This document shows, in pieces, positions 1 to 5,134 of a stretch of DNA of 5,134 bases (position 1 is the stretch's first letter; each line of letters begins with the position of its first letter). Under the pieces are notes generated by a model. It searched no databases and was not told where the DNA came from. It saw nothing but the letters and a program-made list of their open reading frames with translations. The translations under genes and the position numbers were made by a program. The stretch lies in the NCBI GenBank assembly GCA_002383325.1, contig DFYJ01000026.1, positions 84,288-89,421 of the forward strand, read 5' to 3'. The DNA is from Candidatus Aminicenantes bacterium UBA4085 (GTDB taxonomy: Bacteria; Acidobacteriota; Aminicenantia; Aminicenantales; UBA4085).

Positions 1-1
1 G

Positions 2-676
2 GCCTGCGCCGCCCTGGCGGCCGGTCTGTCAGTCGCGGCTTTCGGCTTGGGCCTGGACGTGACCTCGCAGGCCTCGCTCGAGACGGTCCGCGACGAAGCC
101 CTGCGCCGCTGGGACCGAGTCGATGTTCTAGTCAACAATGCGGCCATCAACGACAAGTTCGAGGACCCGGCCCTGGCCCTGGAGCAGTCCCGCTTCGAGA
201 ACTACCCGCTGGACCTCTGGGAGAGGATGTTCGCGGTCAACGTCACGGGCGTCTTCCTGGCCAGCCGCGTCTTCGGCGCGGTCATGGTCCGCCGGGGGCG
301 GGGCAGCATCATCAATATCGCCTCCACTTACGGCCTCGTAGCGCCCGACCCCTCGCTGTACCTCGGTCCGGACGGACGGTCCTTGTTCCACAAGTCTCCC
401 GCTTATCCGGCGACCAAGGGGGCCGTGCTGGCCTTCACCCGCTACCTGGCCGCGACCTGGGGCGCCGCGGGCGTGCGGATCAACGCCCTGTCCCCCGGCG
501 GTGTCGAGAACGCTCAGGATCCGCACTTTGTGCGGACCTACGCCTCCCGCACGCCGCTCGGCCGCATGGCCGGCCGGGGCGATTTCCGCGGCGCCCTGGT
601 CTTCCTGGCCTCGGACGCCTCCGCCTACGTCACCGGCTCCAACCTGGTCGTGGACGGCGGCTGGACCATCTGGTGA
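2..676 (+). CDS. SDR-family NAD(P)-dependent oxidoreductase, 5'-truncated by the window
   Basis: This is the C-terminal ~224 residues of a classical short-chain dehydrogenase/reductase. The frame is open from base 2, so the TTG at 47 is internal; the glycine-rich TGxxxGxG cofactor motif lies upstream, off the window. Counting from that TTG, the fold is marked by the NNAA motif (30-33), the structural Asn (N65 in MFAVNVTG), the catalytic Ser (S93 in INIAST), the YxxxK pair (Y120, K124), the RINALSPGG segment (144-152) and the usual VDGGW ending. All catalytic residues are present. The ending with PGGVENAQ, TPLGRMA and DGGWTIW resembles SDRs found beside sialic/legionaminic acid genes (PtmA-like), which agrees with the phosphatase and NeuB genes downstream. 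The exact substrate is unknown; a step on the sugar precursor or product is inferred. Its stop is 7 bp before the next start, so it is probably cotranscribed. Confidence 0.93.
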   Translation, partial: ACAALAAGLSVAAFGLGLDVTSQASLETVRDEALRRWDRVDVLVNNAAINDKFEDPALALEQSRFENYPLDLWERMFAVNVTGVFLASRVFGAVMVRRGRGSIINIASTYGLVAPDPSLYLGPDGRSLFHKSPAYPATKGAVLAFTRYLAATWGAAGVRINALSPGGVENAQDPHFVRTYASRTPLGRMAGRGDFRGALVFLASDASAYVTGSNLVVDGGWTIW

Positions 677-683
677 GGCGGCC

Positions 684-1199
684 ATGTTCCTGACCCCCCT
701 CGCGCCCGGCCGCTTCGCCGGCATCCGCTGCCTCTACACCGACTGCGACGGCGTCCTGACGGACGGCGGCGTCTGGATGAGTCCCAAGGGCGAGGAGTGG
801 AAGCGCTTCTCCATCCGCGACGGCATGGGCGTGGAGAGGCTGCGGGCCCTGACTGGGGTAGACGTCGGCATCATCAGCAGCGAGAACTCGCCGGCTCTGG
901 CCCGCCGGGCCGCCAAGCTCCACATCAGCCGGCTGTACATGGGCATCCGGGACAAGCGGGAGGTCTTGGAAGCAGCAGCCCGCAAGGAAGGTCGAACCCT
1001 GAACGCGTTTGCCTACATCGGAGATGATGTCAACGACTTGCCCGTCCTGGGCGCGGTCGGCTTCGCCGCCTGCCCGGCTGATGCCATGCCCGGCGTGGCT
1101 GAGGCGGTCGAGTATGTCTGCCACAACCCCGGCGGCCACGAGGCTTTCCGGGAGGTCTGCGAGCTCATCATCCTGGATAAAGAAGGACGGTCCGAATGA
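684..1199 (+). CDS. KdsC-type C0 HAD phosphatase, probable nonulosonate-9-phosphate phosphatase
   Basis: A 171-residue capless HAD (type C0) hydrolase of the KdsC family, which acts as a cytoplasmic tetramer and removes phosphate from 8- or 9-carbon keto-sugar phosphates. Motif I is DCDGVLTDG with nucleophile D20 and acid/base D22; motif II is IISSENS (S65/S66); the motif III Lys is K91 in GIRDK; motif IV is GDDVNDLP (D114, D115, D118). E67, R75 and K78 have the same spacing as the residues I recall as substrate-specificity elements of Bacteroides KDN-9-phosphate phosphatase (Glu56, Arg64, Lys67). KDO-8-P phosphatases usually have a GR-type motif II instead. The ATG at 684 puts motif I at the normal place, with a weak SD (GGTGAGG, 672-678) overlapping the SDR stop. 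The stop overlaps the neuB-like start in ATGA. Family certain; KDN versus Neu5Ac specificity is inferred. Confidence 0.93.
   Translation: MFLTPLAPGRFAGIRCLYTDCDGVLTDGGVWMSPKGEEWKRFSIRDGMGVERLRALTGVDVGIISSENSPALARRAAKLHISRLYMGIRDKREVLEAAARKEGRTLNAFAYIGDDVNDLPVLGAVGFAACPADAMPGVAEAVEYVCHNPGGHEAFREVCELIILDKEGRSE
1183..1187 (+). promoter_or_regulatory. Ribosome binding site of the neuB-like gene
   Basis: AAGGA lies 8 nt before the ATG at 1196, inside the end of the phosphatase gene. Together with the ATGA stop/start overlap it fixes the start and suggests translational coupling of phosphatase and synthase. Confidence 0.7.
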
Positions 1200-2155
1200 A
1201 CGACAGTCTGTCCATTCGCGTCGGAGACCGCAGGGTGGGTGACGAAGAGCCTATTTACATCATCGCCGAGATCGGGATCAACCACAATGGGTCGCTGGAC
1301 CTGGCCGAGAAGATGATCGCGGGCGCCGCCCGGGCCGGTTGCGACGCCGTCAAGCTGCAGAAACGCACGCCCGAGCTGTGCGTCCCCCGCGACCAATGGG
1401 ACAGGGTCCGGGAGACGCCCTGGGGGGCGATGCCCTATATCGACTATAGGCGCCGGATCGAGCTGGGGGAGGAGGAATACGAGGCCATCGACCGCCTCTG
1501 CCGCAGCCTGGGCATCGCCTGGTTTGCCTCCTGCTGGGACGAGCCGTCCATCGAGTTCATCGAGCGGTTCGACCCGCCTCTGTTCAAAGCCGCCTCAGCC
1601 TCGTTGACCGACTTGTCCCTCTTGTCCGTCATGCGCCGAACGGGCCGTCCCCTGATGATCTCGACCGGCATGTCCACCCTGACCGAGATGGATGCCGCGG
1701 TCGAGACCCTGGGCGAGAGCGATTTACTCATCGCCCATTCGACATCGGCCTACCCCTGCCCCCTGGATAACCTCAACCTGCGGGTCATCCCCTCCCTGCG
1801 GCGGCGCTACCCAGGCGCGGTGATCGGTTACTCGGGACACGAACCGGGCTTGGCTCCGACCGGAGCTGCCGCAGCCCTGGGCGCCCGCTTCATCGAGCGG
1901 CATGTTACCCTCGACCGTACCATGTGGGGCTCGGATCAGGCCGCCTCTGTCGAGATGCATGGGCTGGAGATCCTGGTTCGCAACATCCGTGACATCGAGA
2001 CTTCCCTGGGCGACGGCATCAAACGGGTCTACGACTCCGAAGCGGCCTCACGAGCCCGCTTGCGCCGGGTCGTCGCCGCAACCCCGCTTCCCTTCGCCTT
2101 GGACGAGAACCGCCTCCGGTTCCCCGGGACGGACGAGGGTCCGCGGGCTGCGTGA
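1196..2155 (+). CDS. neuB: NeuB-family nonulosonate (sialic acid/KDN-type) synthase lacking the SAF domain
   Basis: A 319-residue TIM-barrel synthase that condenses phosphoenolpyruvate with a hexose derivative to make a nine-carbon 2-keto acid. Residues match, at the same numbers, those I recall from Neisseria NeuB: E25 in AEIGINHNG, K53 in AVKLQK, metal ligands H215 (GYSGHE) and H236 (ERHVTLD), and D247 in GSDQAAS. Other family blocks are WFASCWD (109-115), KAASASLTD (131-139), STGMST (156-161) and LGDGIK (271-276). The barrel ends near residue 290. Only about 30 residues follow, where typical NeuB carries a ~60-residue SAF domain that supplies an Arg to the partner subunit's active site. 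A dedicated HAD phosphatase just upstream implies a 9-phosphate product, hence a phosphorylated substrate (Man-6-P or ManNAc-6-P). Symbol used at family level; KDN-9-P synthase is my preferred reading. Confidence 0.93.
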   Translation: MNDSLSIRVGDRRVGDEEPIYIIAEIGINHNGSLDLAEKMIAGAARAGCDAVKLQKRTPELCVPRDQWDRVRETPWGAMPYIDYRRRIELGEEEYEAIDRLCRSLGIAWFASCWDEPSIEFIERFDPPLFKAASASLTDLSLLSVMRRTGRPLMISTGMSTLTEMDAAVETLGESDLLIAHSTSAYPCPLDNLNLRVIPSLRRRYPGAVIGYSGHEPGLAPTGAAAALGARFIERHVTLDRTMWGSDQAASVEMHGLEILVRNIRDIETSLGDGIKRVYDSEAASRARLRRVVAATPLPFALDENRLRFPGTDEGPRAA

Positions 2156-2829
2156 TGTCCCTCGCTCTCTTCGCCGCCGCGGTCTTCCTGGCCGCCTTCG
2201 TCCAAAGCCTTCCGATCGGCCCCGTCCAGATGGAAGTCTGGCGCGAATCACTGGCCGGTCGGAGGGCCTGCGCAGCTGCCTATGTCGCCGGAGCCATGAG
2301 CGGAGACGTCGTCTGGGCCCTCGCCGCCGCCTTCGGTCTGAATCCCGTGGCGAGCCCGGGGCGGACGACTGGCAGCTTGTTCCTGGCCTACGGGATTGTG
2401 TTGATCAGCTTCGGGGTCCTGGCCCTGCTGAAGAGTCTCGGCCGGGTCCGGACGGCCTCCGCATTCTCCGGCCCAGGCCCAGCAGCCGAGGGAGGGCCCG
2501 GACTCCGCAAGCGCTGGACCCTTGTCCGGGGCTTCATCTTGGTAGCCATGAATCCACTCGGAGCCGCCTCCTGGACGTTGATCCTGGCCTGGCTGATCCA
2601 CCGGGGCGCCCCGCCTCCGGTGCGCCTGCCGGAAGCGGCGGTCTACGCCCTGGCGGTCGCGGCGGGTATGGCCGTCTACCCCGGCCTGATCATTTTCAAC
2701 GCCCGCCGCTGGATGCCCAAGCGCGTCCAGGCCAGCCCTTCCGTTCTGCCCGGCCTCCTGAGCAGCGGCATCATCGCCTTCGGGCTCTTCTTCCTCTACC
2801 GGGCCGTCAGGGTCCTGTTATGGCTGTGA
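2155..2829 (+). CDS. LysE/RhtB-like six-helix inner-membrane protein
   Basis: A 224-residue hydrophobic protein with about six membrane segments (roughly residues 2-26, 38-62, 73-94, 122-149, 158-183, 199-224). It has LysE-like traits: an N-terminal helix ending in LPIGPVQ, followed by a short basic stretch (ESLAGRR), AGAMSGDVVW in helix 2, and NPLGAASW in helix 4 after a Gly/Pro-rich loop (about 104-120). LysE-family proteins export amino acids and related small solutes; this substrate is not known. The start is the ATG at 2155, overlapping the neuB TGA by one base (TGATG); a GTG at 2152 just before it is possible. The nearest SD-like GAGGG (2135-2139) is about 15 nt away, so expression probably depends on coupling to neuB. 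The context suggests a link to nonulosonate metabolism or transport, but that is only inference. Alternative: an unrelated small integral membrane protein. Confidence 0.72.
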   Translation: MSLALFAAAVFLAAFVQSLPIGPVQMEVWRESLAGRRACAAAYVAGAMSGDVVWALAAAFGLNPVASPGRTTGSLFLAYGIVLISFGVLALLKSLGRVRTASAFSGPGPAAEGGPGLRKRWTLVRGFILVAMNPLGAASWTLILAWLIHRGAPPPVRLPEAAVYALAVAAGMAVYPGLIIFNARRWMPKRVQASPSVLPGLLSSGIIAFGLFFLYRAVRVLLWL

Positions 2830-2835
2830 GAGTCC

Positions 2836-2840
2836 GGAGG
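2836..2840 (+). promoter_or_regulatory. Ribosome binding site of the methyltransferase gene
   Basis: A GGAGG core sits 8 nt before the ATG at 2849, in the 19-bp gap after the LysE-like gene. It supports this start and indicates independent ribosome loading. Confidence 0.75.
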
Positions 2841-2848
2841 GCCGCATC

Positions 2849-3346
2849 ATGAGCCTGGTGGGCTTCGGGCTGGTCGCCGCGGGGCTTCTCGGCCTCGGCA
2901 AGGCTTTGAATGTCGTAAGCTACGGCTTCCTGAAAGGCCGAATCCTGCGGCGTCGGGCCTGGGGACTCAACGTCTGTTGCGGAAAGACTGATGGAGGCGG
3001 TGTCAATGCGGACATTGTCCCACACGCTCCCGTGCCTCGCTTCGTCCGCGTCGGCGACATCTCCAGGCTTCCGTTCCGGGATGGGCAGTTCGACACTGTG
3101 CTCTGCTCCCACACGATCGAACATGTGGACGATCCCGATGGCTTCCTGGCCGAAATGCAGCGGGTAGGACGGAATGTCACTCTGGTCCTCCCGCCGCTAT
3201 GGGATTTCTCCGCCGCTTTCAACGTCTTCGAGCACCGCTGGCTTTTCCTGACTTTCCGGAAGGTGCATCTCCGCCTCCCCCGCCGCATCCAGCTCCCCCT
3301 GGCCAAGGCCATCCAGAGGCGGCTCGGCCAACGGATCCATGCCTGA
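2849..3346 (+). CDS. Small class I SAM-dependent methyltransferase (Methyltransf_11-like)
   Basis: A 165-residue protein with the core of a type-11 methyltransferase. Motif I is the altered LNVCCGKTDGGG (40-51, usual form LNxGCG), followed by NADIV (53-57) at the end of strand 2. GDISRLPFRDGQFDTVLCSHTIEH spans 69-92: the acidic residue before LPF, FD at 81-82, and the EH pair typical of the family. VTLVLPP (110-116) is strand 5, and an EHRWLF block (128-133) lies near the end. The first ~25 residues are hydrophobic (possible membrane anchor or amphipathic helix), and the tail is basic (RRIQLP, QRRLG), so membrane association is plausible. The acceptor is unknown; a sugar or cell-envelope molecule fits the operon. 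It is the last gene of the run and ends 6 bp from a convergent gene. Confidence 0.82.
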   Translation: MSLVGFGLVAAGLLGLGKALNVVSYGFLKGRILRRRAWGLNVCCGKTDGGGVNADIVPHAPVPRFVRVGDISRLPFRDGQFDTVLCSHTIEHVDDPDGFLAEMQRVGRNVTLVLPPLWDFSAAFNVFEHRWLFLTFRKVHLRLPRRIQLPLAKAIQRRLGQRIHA

Positions 3347-3358
3347 GGGGGGTCAGGC
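3341..3358. terminator. Short hairpin spanning both convergent stop codons
   Basis: Six-base arms GCCTGA (3341-3346) and TCAGGC (3353-3358) flank a loop of six G (six C on the other strand). The left arm holds the methyltransferase stop and the right arm the stop of the minus-strand gene. It sits where a bidirectional terminator is expected, but the stem is short and no T tract follows on either strand, so function is uncertain. Confidence 0.3.
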
Positions 3359-4225
3359 CGCCCGGGCGGCCGGCCGGCGGCCTTGGGGCTTCTCTCCCTT
3401 CCTGATGCGCTCGGTGATGGCATCGATCACCGGCTCGGCATCCCAGACGCCGTCGATGACATAATCGGCCCCCGCGTCTCTCAAGCGGGCGCGCCCGGCT
3501 CGGGACTTGCCATTCAAGACGGATTCCCCCAGCCTCATCGCGTCCCGGAGCGAAAGCCCAAGGCAATTGCCCGACCGGACGACACCGATAGTCCACATCC
3601 CGGCATGGCCTCCTTCCTCGATGTCCGCGACCGTGTCGCCGATCTTGATCATCCGGCTCATTTGCCCAATATCGAAGCCAAGCCGGAACGCGTTGAGATG
3701 GCACATGAAGGGCCACGGCCGGCCGGCCGGCACATCGCTCGAGGAGACGATACAGTCCGGCTTGAAGCCCCATTGCGCGGCTCGCCGGGCCAGCACCTTC
3801 ATCATGGGCCCGGTATAGCCGGTCGTCGTCCCGACCTTGACGCCCCGACGCCGCATTACCCGGACGAAGCTCAGGACGCCCGGCACGGGCTCTGAGAACG
3901 CGGGATCGTCCCGCAGTCGCCTGATCAAAGCCGGCTTGAGCAAGCCGTAGATCTTGTTCACATCCTCTTCGCCCGGCAGTCGGCCGTATCGGCACCGCCA
4001 TAGCTTCCGGACGGCCTCAGCGCGCAGGAGCCGGCGGACATGCTCCATTTTTTTGAGCCCCATATCGACGCGCAGATCCTCGGTCGTGACTTCGATTCCC
4101 CGGCCCCGAAAGACGTCCGACATGGCCGCCACTGGGGCCAAAGGCCCGAAGTCGACGCTTGTTCCGGACCAATCCATGATCACAGCCAGAGCATCACTCG
4201 TTCGGGTCGTCGTCATTTTCGCCAT
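3353..4225 (-). CDS. phnX: Phosphonoacetaldehyde hydrolase (PhnX)-family HAD protein
   Basis: A 290-residue HAD hydrolase matching phosphonatase, which cleaves phosphonoacetaldehyde to acetaldehyde and phosphate through a Schiff base. Visible landmarks: the nucleophile loop DWSGTSVDFG (D18); cap-domain MGLKKMEH with K59 as the likely Schiff-base lysine and H62 three residues on; TTGYT (134-138, Y137); DVPAGRPWP (164-172, R169); IGDTVADIEEG (195-205, D197 and D201); AGADYVIDGV near the C-terminus. Two positions differ from classical PhnX as I recall it: S20 where Ala is usual after DW, and P28 where Cys/Ser is usual. Specificity may therefore differ. The ATG at 4225 is preferred over the one at 4216 because a GGGAGG ribosome site lies 5 nt upstream of it. 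The tail is rich in Arg/Ala. No PhnW, transporter or regulator is in view. Symbol given at family level. Confidence 0.86.
   Translation of the reverse strand: MAKMTTTRTSDALAVIMDWSGTSVDFGPLAPVAAMSDVFRGRGIEVTTEDLRVDMGLKKMEHVRRLLRAEAVRKLWRCRYGRLPGEEDVNKIYGLLKPALIRRLRDDPAFSEPVPGVLSFVRVMRRRGVKVGTTTGYTGPMMKVLARRAAQWGFKPDCIVSSSDVPAGRPWPFMCHLNAFRLGFDIGQMSRMIKIGDTVADIEEGGHAGMWTIGVVRSGNCLGLSLRDAMRLGESVLNGKSRAGRARLRDAGADYVIDGVWDAEPVIDAITERIRKGEKPQGRRPAARAA
3356..3371. repeat. Perfect 16-bp GC palindrome at the 3' end of the phnX-like gene
   Basis: GGCCGCCCGGGCGGCC reads the same on both strands. It encodes part of the Ala/Arg-rich tail of the minus-strand protein and lies directly beside the stop-codon hairpin, sharing its last three bases. 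It could extend a terminator structure, or simply reflect GC-rich codons for Ala-Ala-Arg-Ala. Confidence 0.45.
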
Positions 4226-4640
4226 TCCGGCCTCCCTCGCCGCGGTGAGGAGTCTAGCAGAGGCGGGTTAAGAAACGGTGAGCCCCAGGTTTGATTTCCG
4301 TGAACAACGCCGCCGCGGACAGATCAGGCGCGTCCCACCGCCCGTGAAAGCCAGGTCCAAGAATACGCCGAACCCCCATTTCAGGGGGGCGCTCGTCCTG
4401 GAGATCGCGGGCTGGCCGGCGGGAAGATTATCGATTGCGACGAATCGCTCTGACTCCGGCGGCCTCTTCGGCCTGCTCGGGCTTAAGGACGACCCGAACG
4501 GATCCCTGCGCCTTTGACCGCATTCAACTGGCCCGGGCTTTCAAGCTCAGAAGCGGCCGAAGCGGTCGGCCAGCTCTGAAACCCGGCGCGCTCGCGGGGG
4601 GTCATGACCGGCGTATTCCTTTCTTGAGGGTCCCTCCCGG
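4226..4640. other. 415-bp intergenic region between two minus-strand genes, no convincing gene
   Basis: It separates the stop of the PA14 protein from the start of the phnX-like gene, so it should hold the latter's promoter. On the minus strand a weak TAGACT-like -10 lies about 4250-4255, but no good -35 is at the right distance. A plus-strand frame (4278-4517, 79 codons) is open but has no clear ribosome site, no recognisable domain and a low-complexity start, so it is not called. A G/C hairpin (C5-ATTTCA-G6, 4373-4389) with a possible outer CGC/GCG pairing (4366-4391) is the only clear local structure; no T tract follows. No tRNA or known riboswitch was recognised. Confidence 0.5.
4231..4236 (-). 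promoter_or_regulatory. Ribosome binding site of the phnX-like gene
   Basis: Read on the minus strand this is GGGAGG, 5 nt before the ATG at 4225. It decides for this start over the in-frame ATG at 4216 (14 nt away). Confidence 0.7.
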
Positions 4641-5134
4641 TCAGTCGCGATGAGCCAGAGCGGAAACGGGAACGGCCTGCTTGGCCAAGTCGGGGCTCTG
4701 CCAGGCGAGCGACAGCTCCTCGCCGCCGGTGGCATTGAAATGCTGGACCCGGATCGGGTGGAGGCCCGCGGCCAGGGCGATCAGGCCGCGCTTCTCGAGC
4801 CCGCTGTGCAGACCGTCGTTGTCCACGACGAGGGCATCGCCGATGTAGAGCCGGCTGCCGTCATCCGAGGTCAGATAGAGCGTATAGACGCCGTCCTTGG
4901 GGACGCGTAGAAAGCCGGCGAGCTCGAAGCCGTAGTGCTCTTTGGCTGGCCTGGGCTGCAGGCCAACGGTCGGCGCGACGCCCGTCGCGAGAGGCTTGAG
5001 CCTGGCGAAGTCCGGCAGCTTGTCCCACTCTCCCTCGTAATAGGCGTACTTGAGGCCGGGCCTGGTGTCGGCGTCTTTGGCCGCGCGCCGCATCTCGGCC
5101 TTCCTGAATGCGGCTCGGCCCGGGGCGCTGACGG
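4641..5134 (-). CDS. C-terminal part of a PA14-domain protein, probably a secreted glycoside hydrolase
   Basis: The frame is open to the window edge (visible from 5132), so this is the last ~163 residues of a longer protein and the ATG at 5093 is internal. Counting from that ATG, a PA14 beta-sandwich runs from about residue 13 to 145: GLKYAYYEGEWDKLPDF (13-29), the GVYTLYLTSDDGS strand (68-80, key DDGS 77-80), VVDNDGLH (89-96), and GLHPIRVQHFNATGG (110-124). PA14 domains bind carbohydrate, often with calcium through acidic residues of the DDGS strand. The upstream SAPGRAAFRKAE stretch resembles the sheet domain that precedes PA14 at the end of beta-N-acetylhexosaminidases (GH20) and fucosidases (GH29); the parent family is inferred, not seen. 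It points away from the operon and is not part of it, though glycan degradation fits the sugar theme. Confidence 0.85.
   Translation of the reverse strand, partial: VSAPGRAAFRKAEMRRAAKDADTRPGLKYAYYEGEWDKLPDFARLKPLATGVAPTVGLQPRPAKEHYGFELAGFLRVPKDGVYTLYLTSDDGSRLYIGDALVVDNDGLHSGLEKRGLIALAAGLHPIRVQHFNATGGEELSLAWQSPDLAKQAVPVSALAHRD

Noticed and set aside
47..49. TTG as the start of the SDR gene
   Set aside because: The frame is open upstream to the window edge, and the SDR cofactor-binding half must lie before it; this TTG is an internal Leu.
1902..2852. Long plus-strand frame (316 codons) overlapping neuB and the LysE-like gene
   Set aside because: Its product is Arg/Pro/Gly-rich low-complexity sequence, typical of an out-of-frame reading of GC-rich genes; the genes it overlaps have clear family motifs or membrane helices.
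3716..3730. CGGCCGGCCGGCCGG tract as a possible repeat or recombination site
   Set aside because: It lies inside the phnX-like coding region over the conserved PAGRP codons and is explained by GC-rich codon use.
3219..4001. Minus-strand frame of 260 codons overlapping the phnX-like gene
   Set aside because: It is a shifted reading of the PhnX-family gene, with Arg/Gly-rich composition and no motifs.
4250..4285. Promoter for the phnX-like gene (TAGACT -10)
   Set aside because: Only a 4/6 match to the -10 consensus and no acceptable -35 at 16-18 bp; sigma-factor preferences of this organism are unknown.
4278..4517. Plus-strand open frame of 79 codons in the gap upstream of the phnX-like gene
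   Set aside because: No convincing ribosome site, no recognisable domain, and long chance frames are common at this GC content. Kept only as part of the gap finding.
4626..4636. GAGGG-T-CCCTC inverted repeat just past the PA14 gene stop as a terminator
   Set aside because: The loop would be a single base and no T tract follows on the minus strand; too weak to call.

Overview
The window is GC-rich and densely coded, with short intergenic gaps, coupled starts and Shine-Dalgarno-led genes, so it is bacterial. It looks like a Gram-negative, probably uncultured lineage with surface glycans and secreted glycoside hydrolases (Acidobacteriota/Aminicenantes, Planctomycetes or Verrucomicrobia would fit). 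The sequence alone does not fix the phylum. No rRNA, tRNA, CRISPR array, insertion sequence or phage gene was seen.

Region 1 (1-3346, + strand) is a tightly packed run of five genes read as one operon that enters from upstream. It holds an SDR oxidoreductase (5' end off the window), a KdsC-type C0 HAD phosphatase, a NeuB-type nonulosonate synthase, a LysE-like six-helix membrane protein, and a small SAM-dependent methyltransferase. Junctions are 7 bp, a 4-bp ATGA overlap, a 1-bp TGATG overlap and 19 bp. The phosphatase and synthase form the core of a nine-carbon sialic-acid-type sugar pathway. The phosphatase makes sense only if the synthase makes a 9-phosphate product. The phosphatase carries the Glu/Arg/Lys spacing that I recall from KDN-9-phosphate phosphatase, and the synthase lacks the usual C-terminal SAF (antifreeze-like) domain. 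Together these suggest a KDN-like (deaminated) product from mannose-6-phosphate rather than Neu5Ac; this is an inference.

Region 2 (3353-4225, - strand) is convergent with the operon, with only 6 bp between the two stop codons. It encodes a phosphonoacetaldehyde hydrolase (PhnX)-family HAD protein with the Schiff-base lysine but two changed residues beside the nucleophile. No other phosphonate gene is visible.

Region 3 (4226-4640) is a 415-bp gap with no convincing gene. It should contain the phnX-like gene's promoter, but none could be called.

Region 4 (4641-5134, - strand) is the C-terminal end of a larger protein with a PA14 carbohydrate-binding-type domain, probably from a secreted glycoside hydrolase.

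The most interesting point is the operon's compact phosphorylated-nonulosonate cassette: a SAF-less synthase, a dedicated 9-phosphatase, and a translationally coupled LysE-like membrane protein not normally associated with this pathway.
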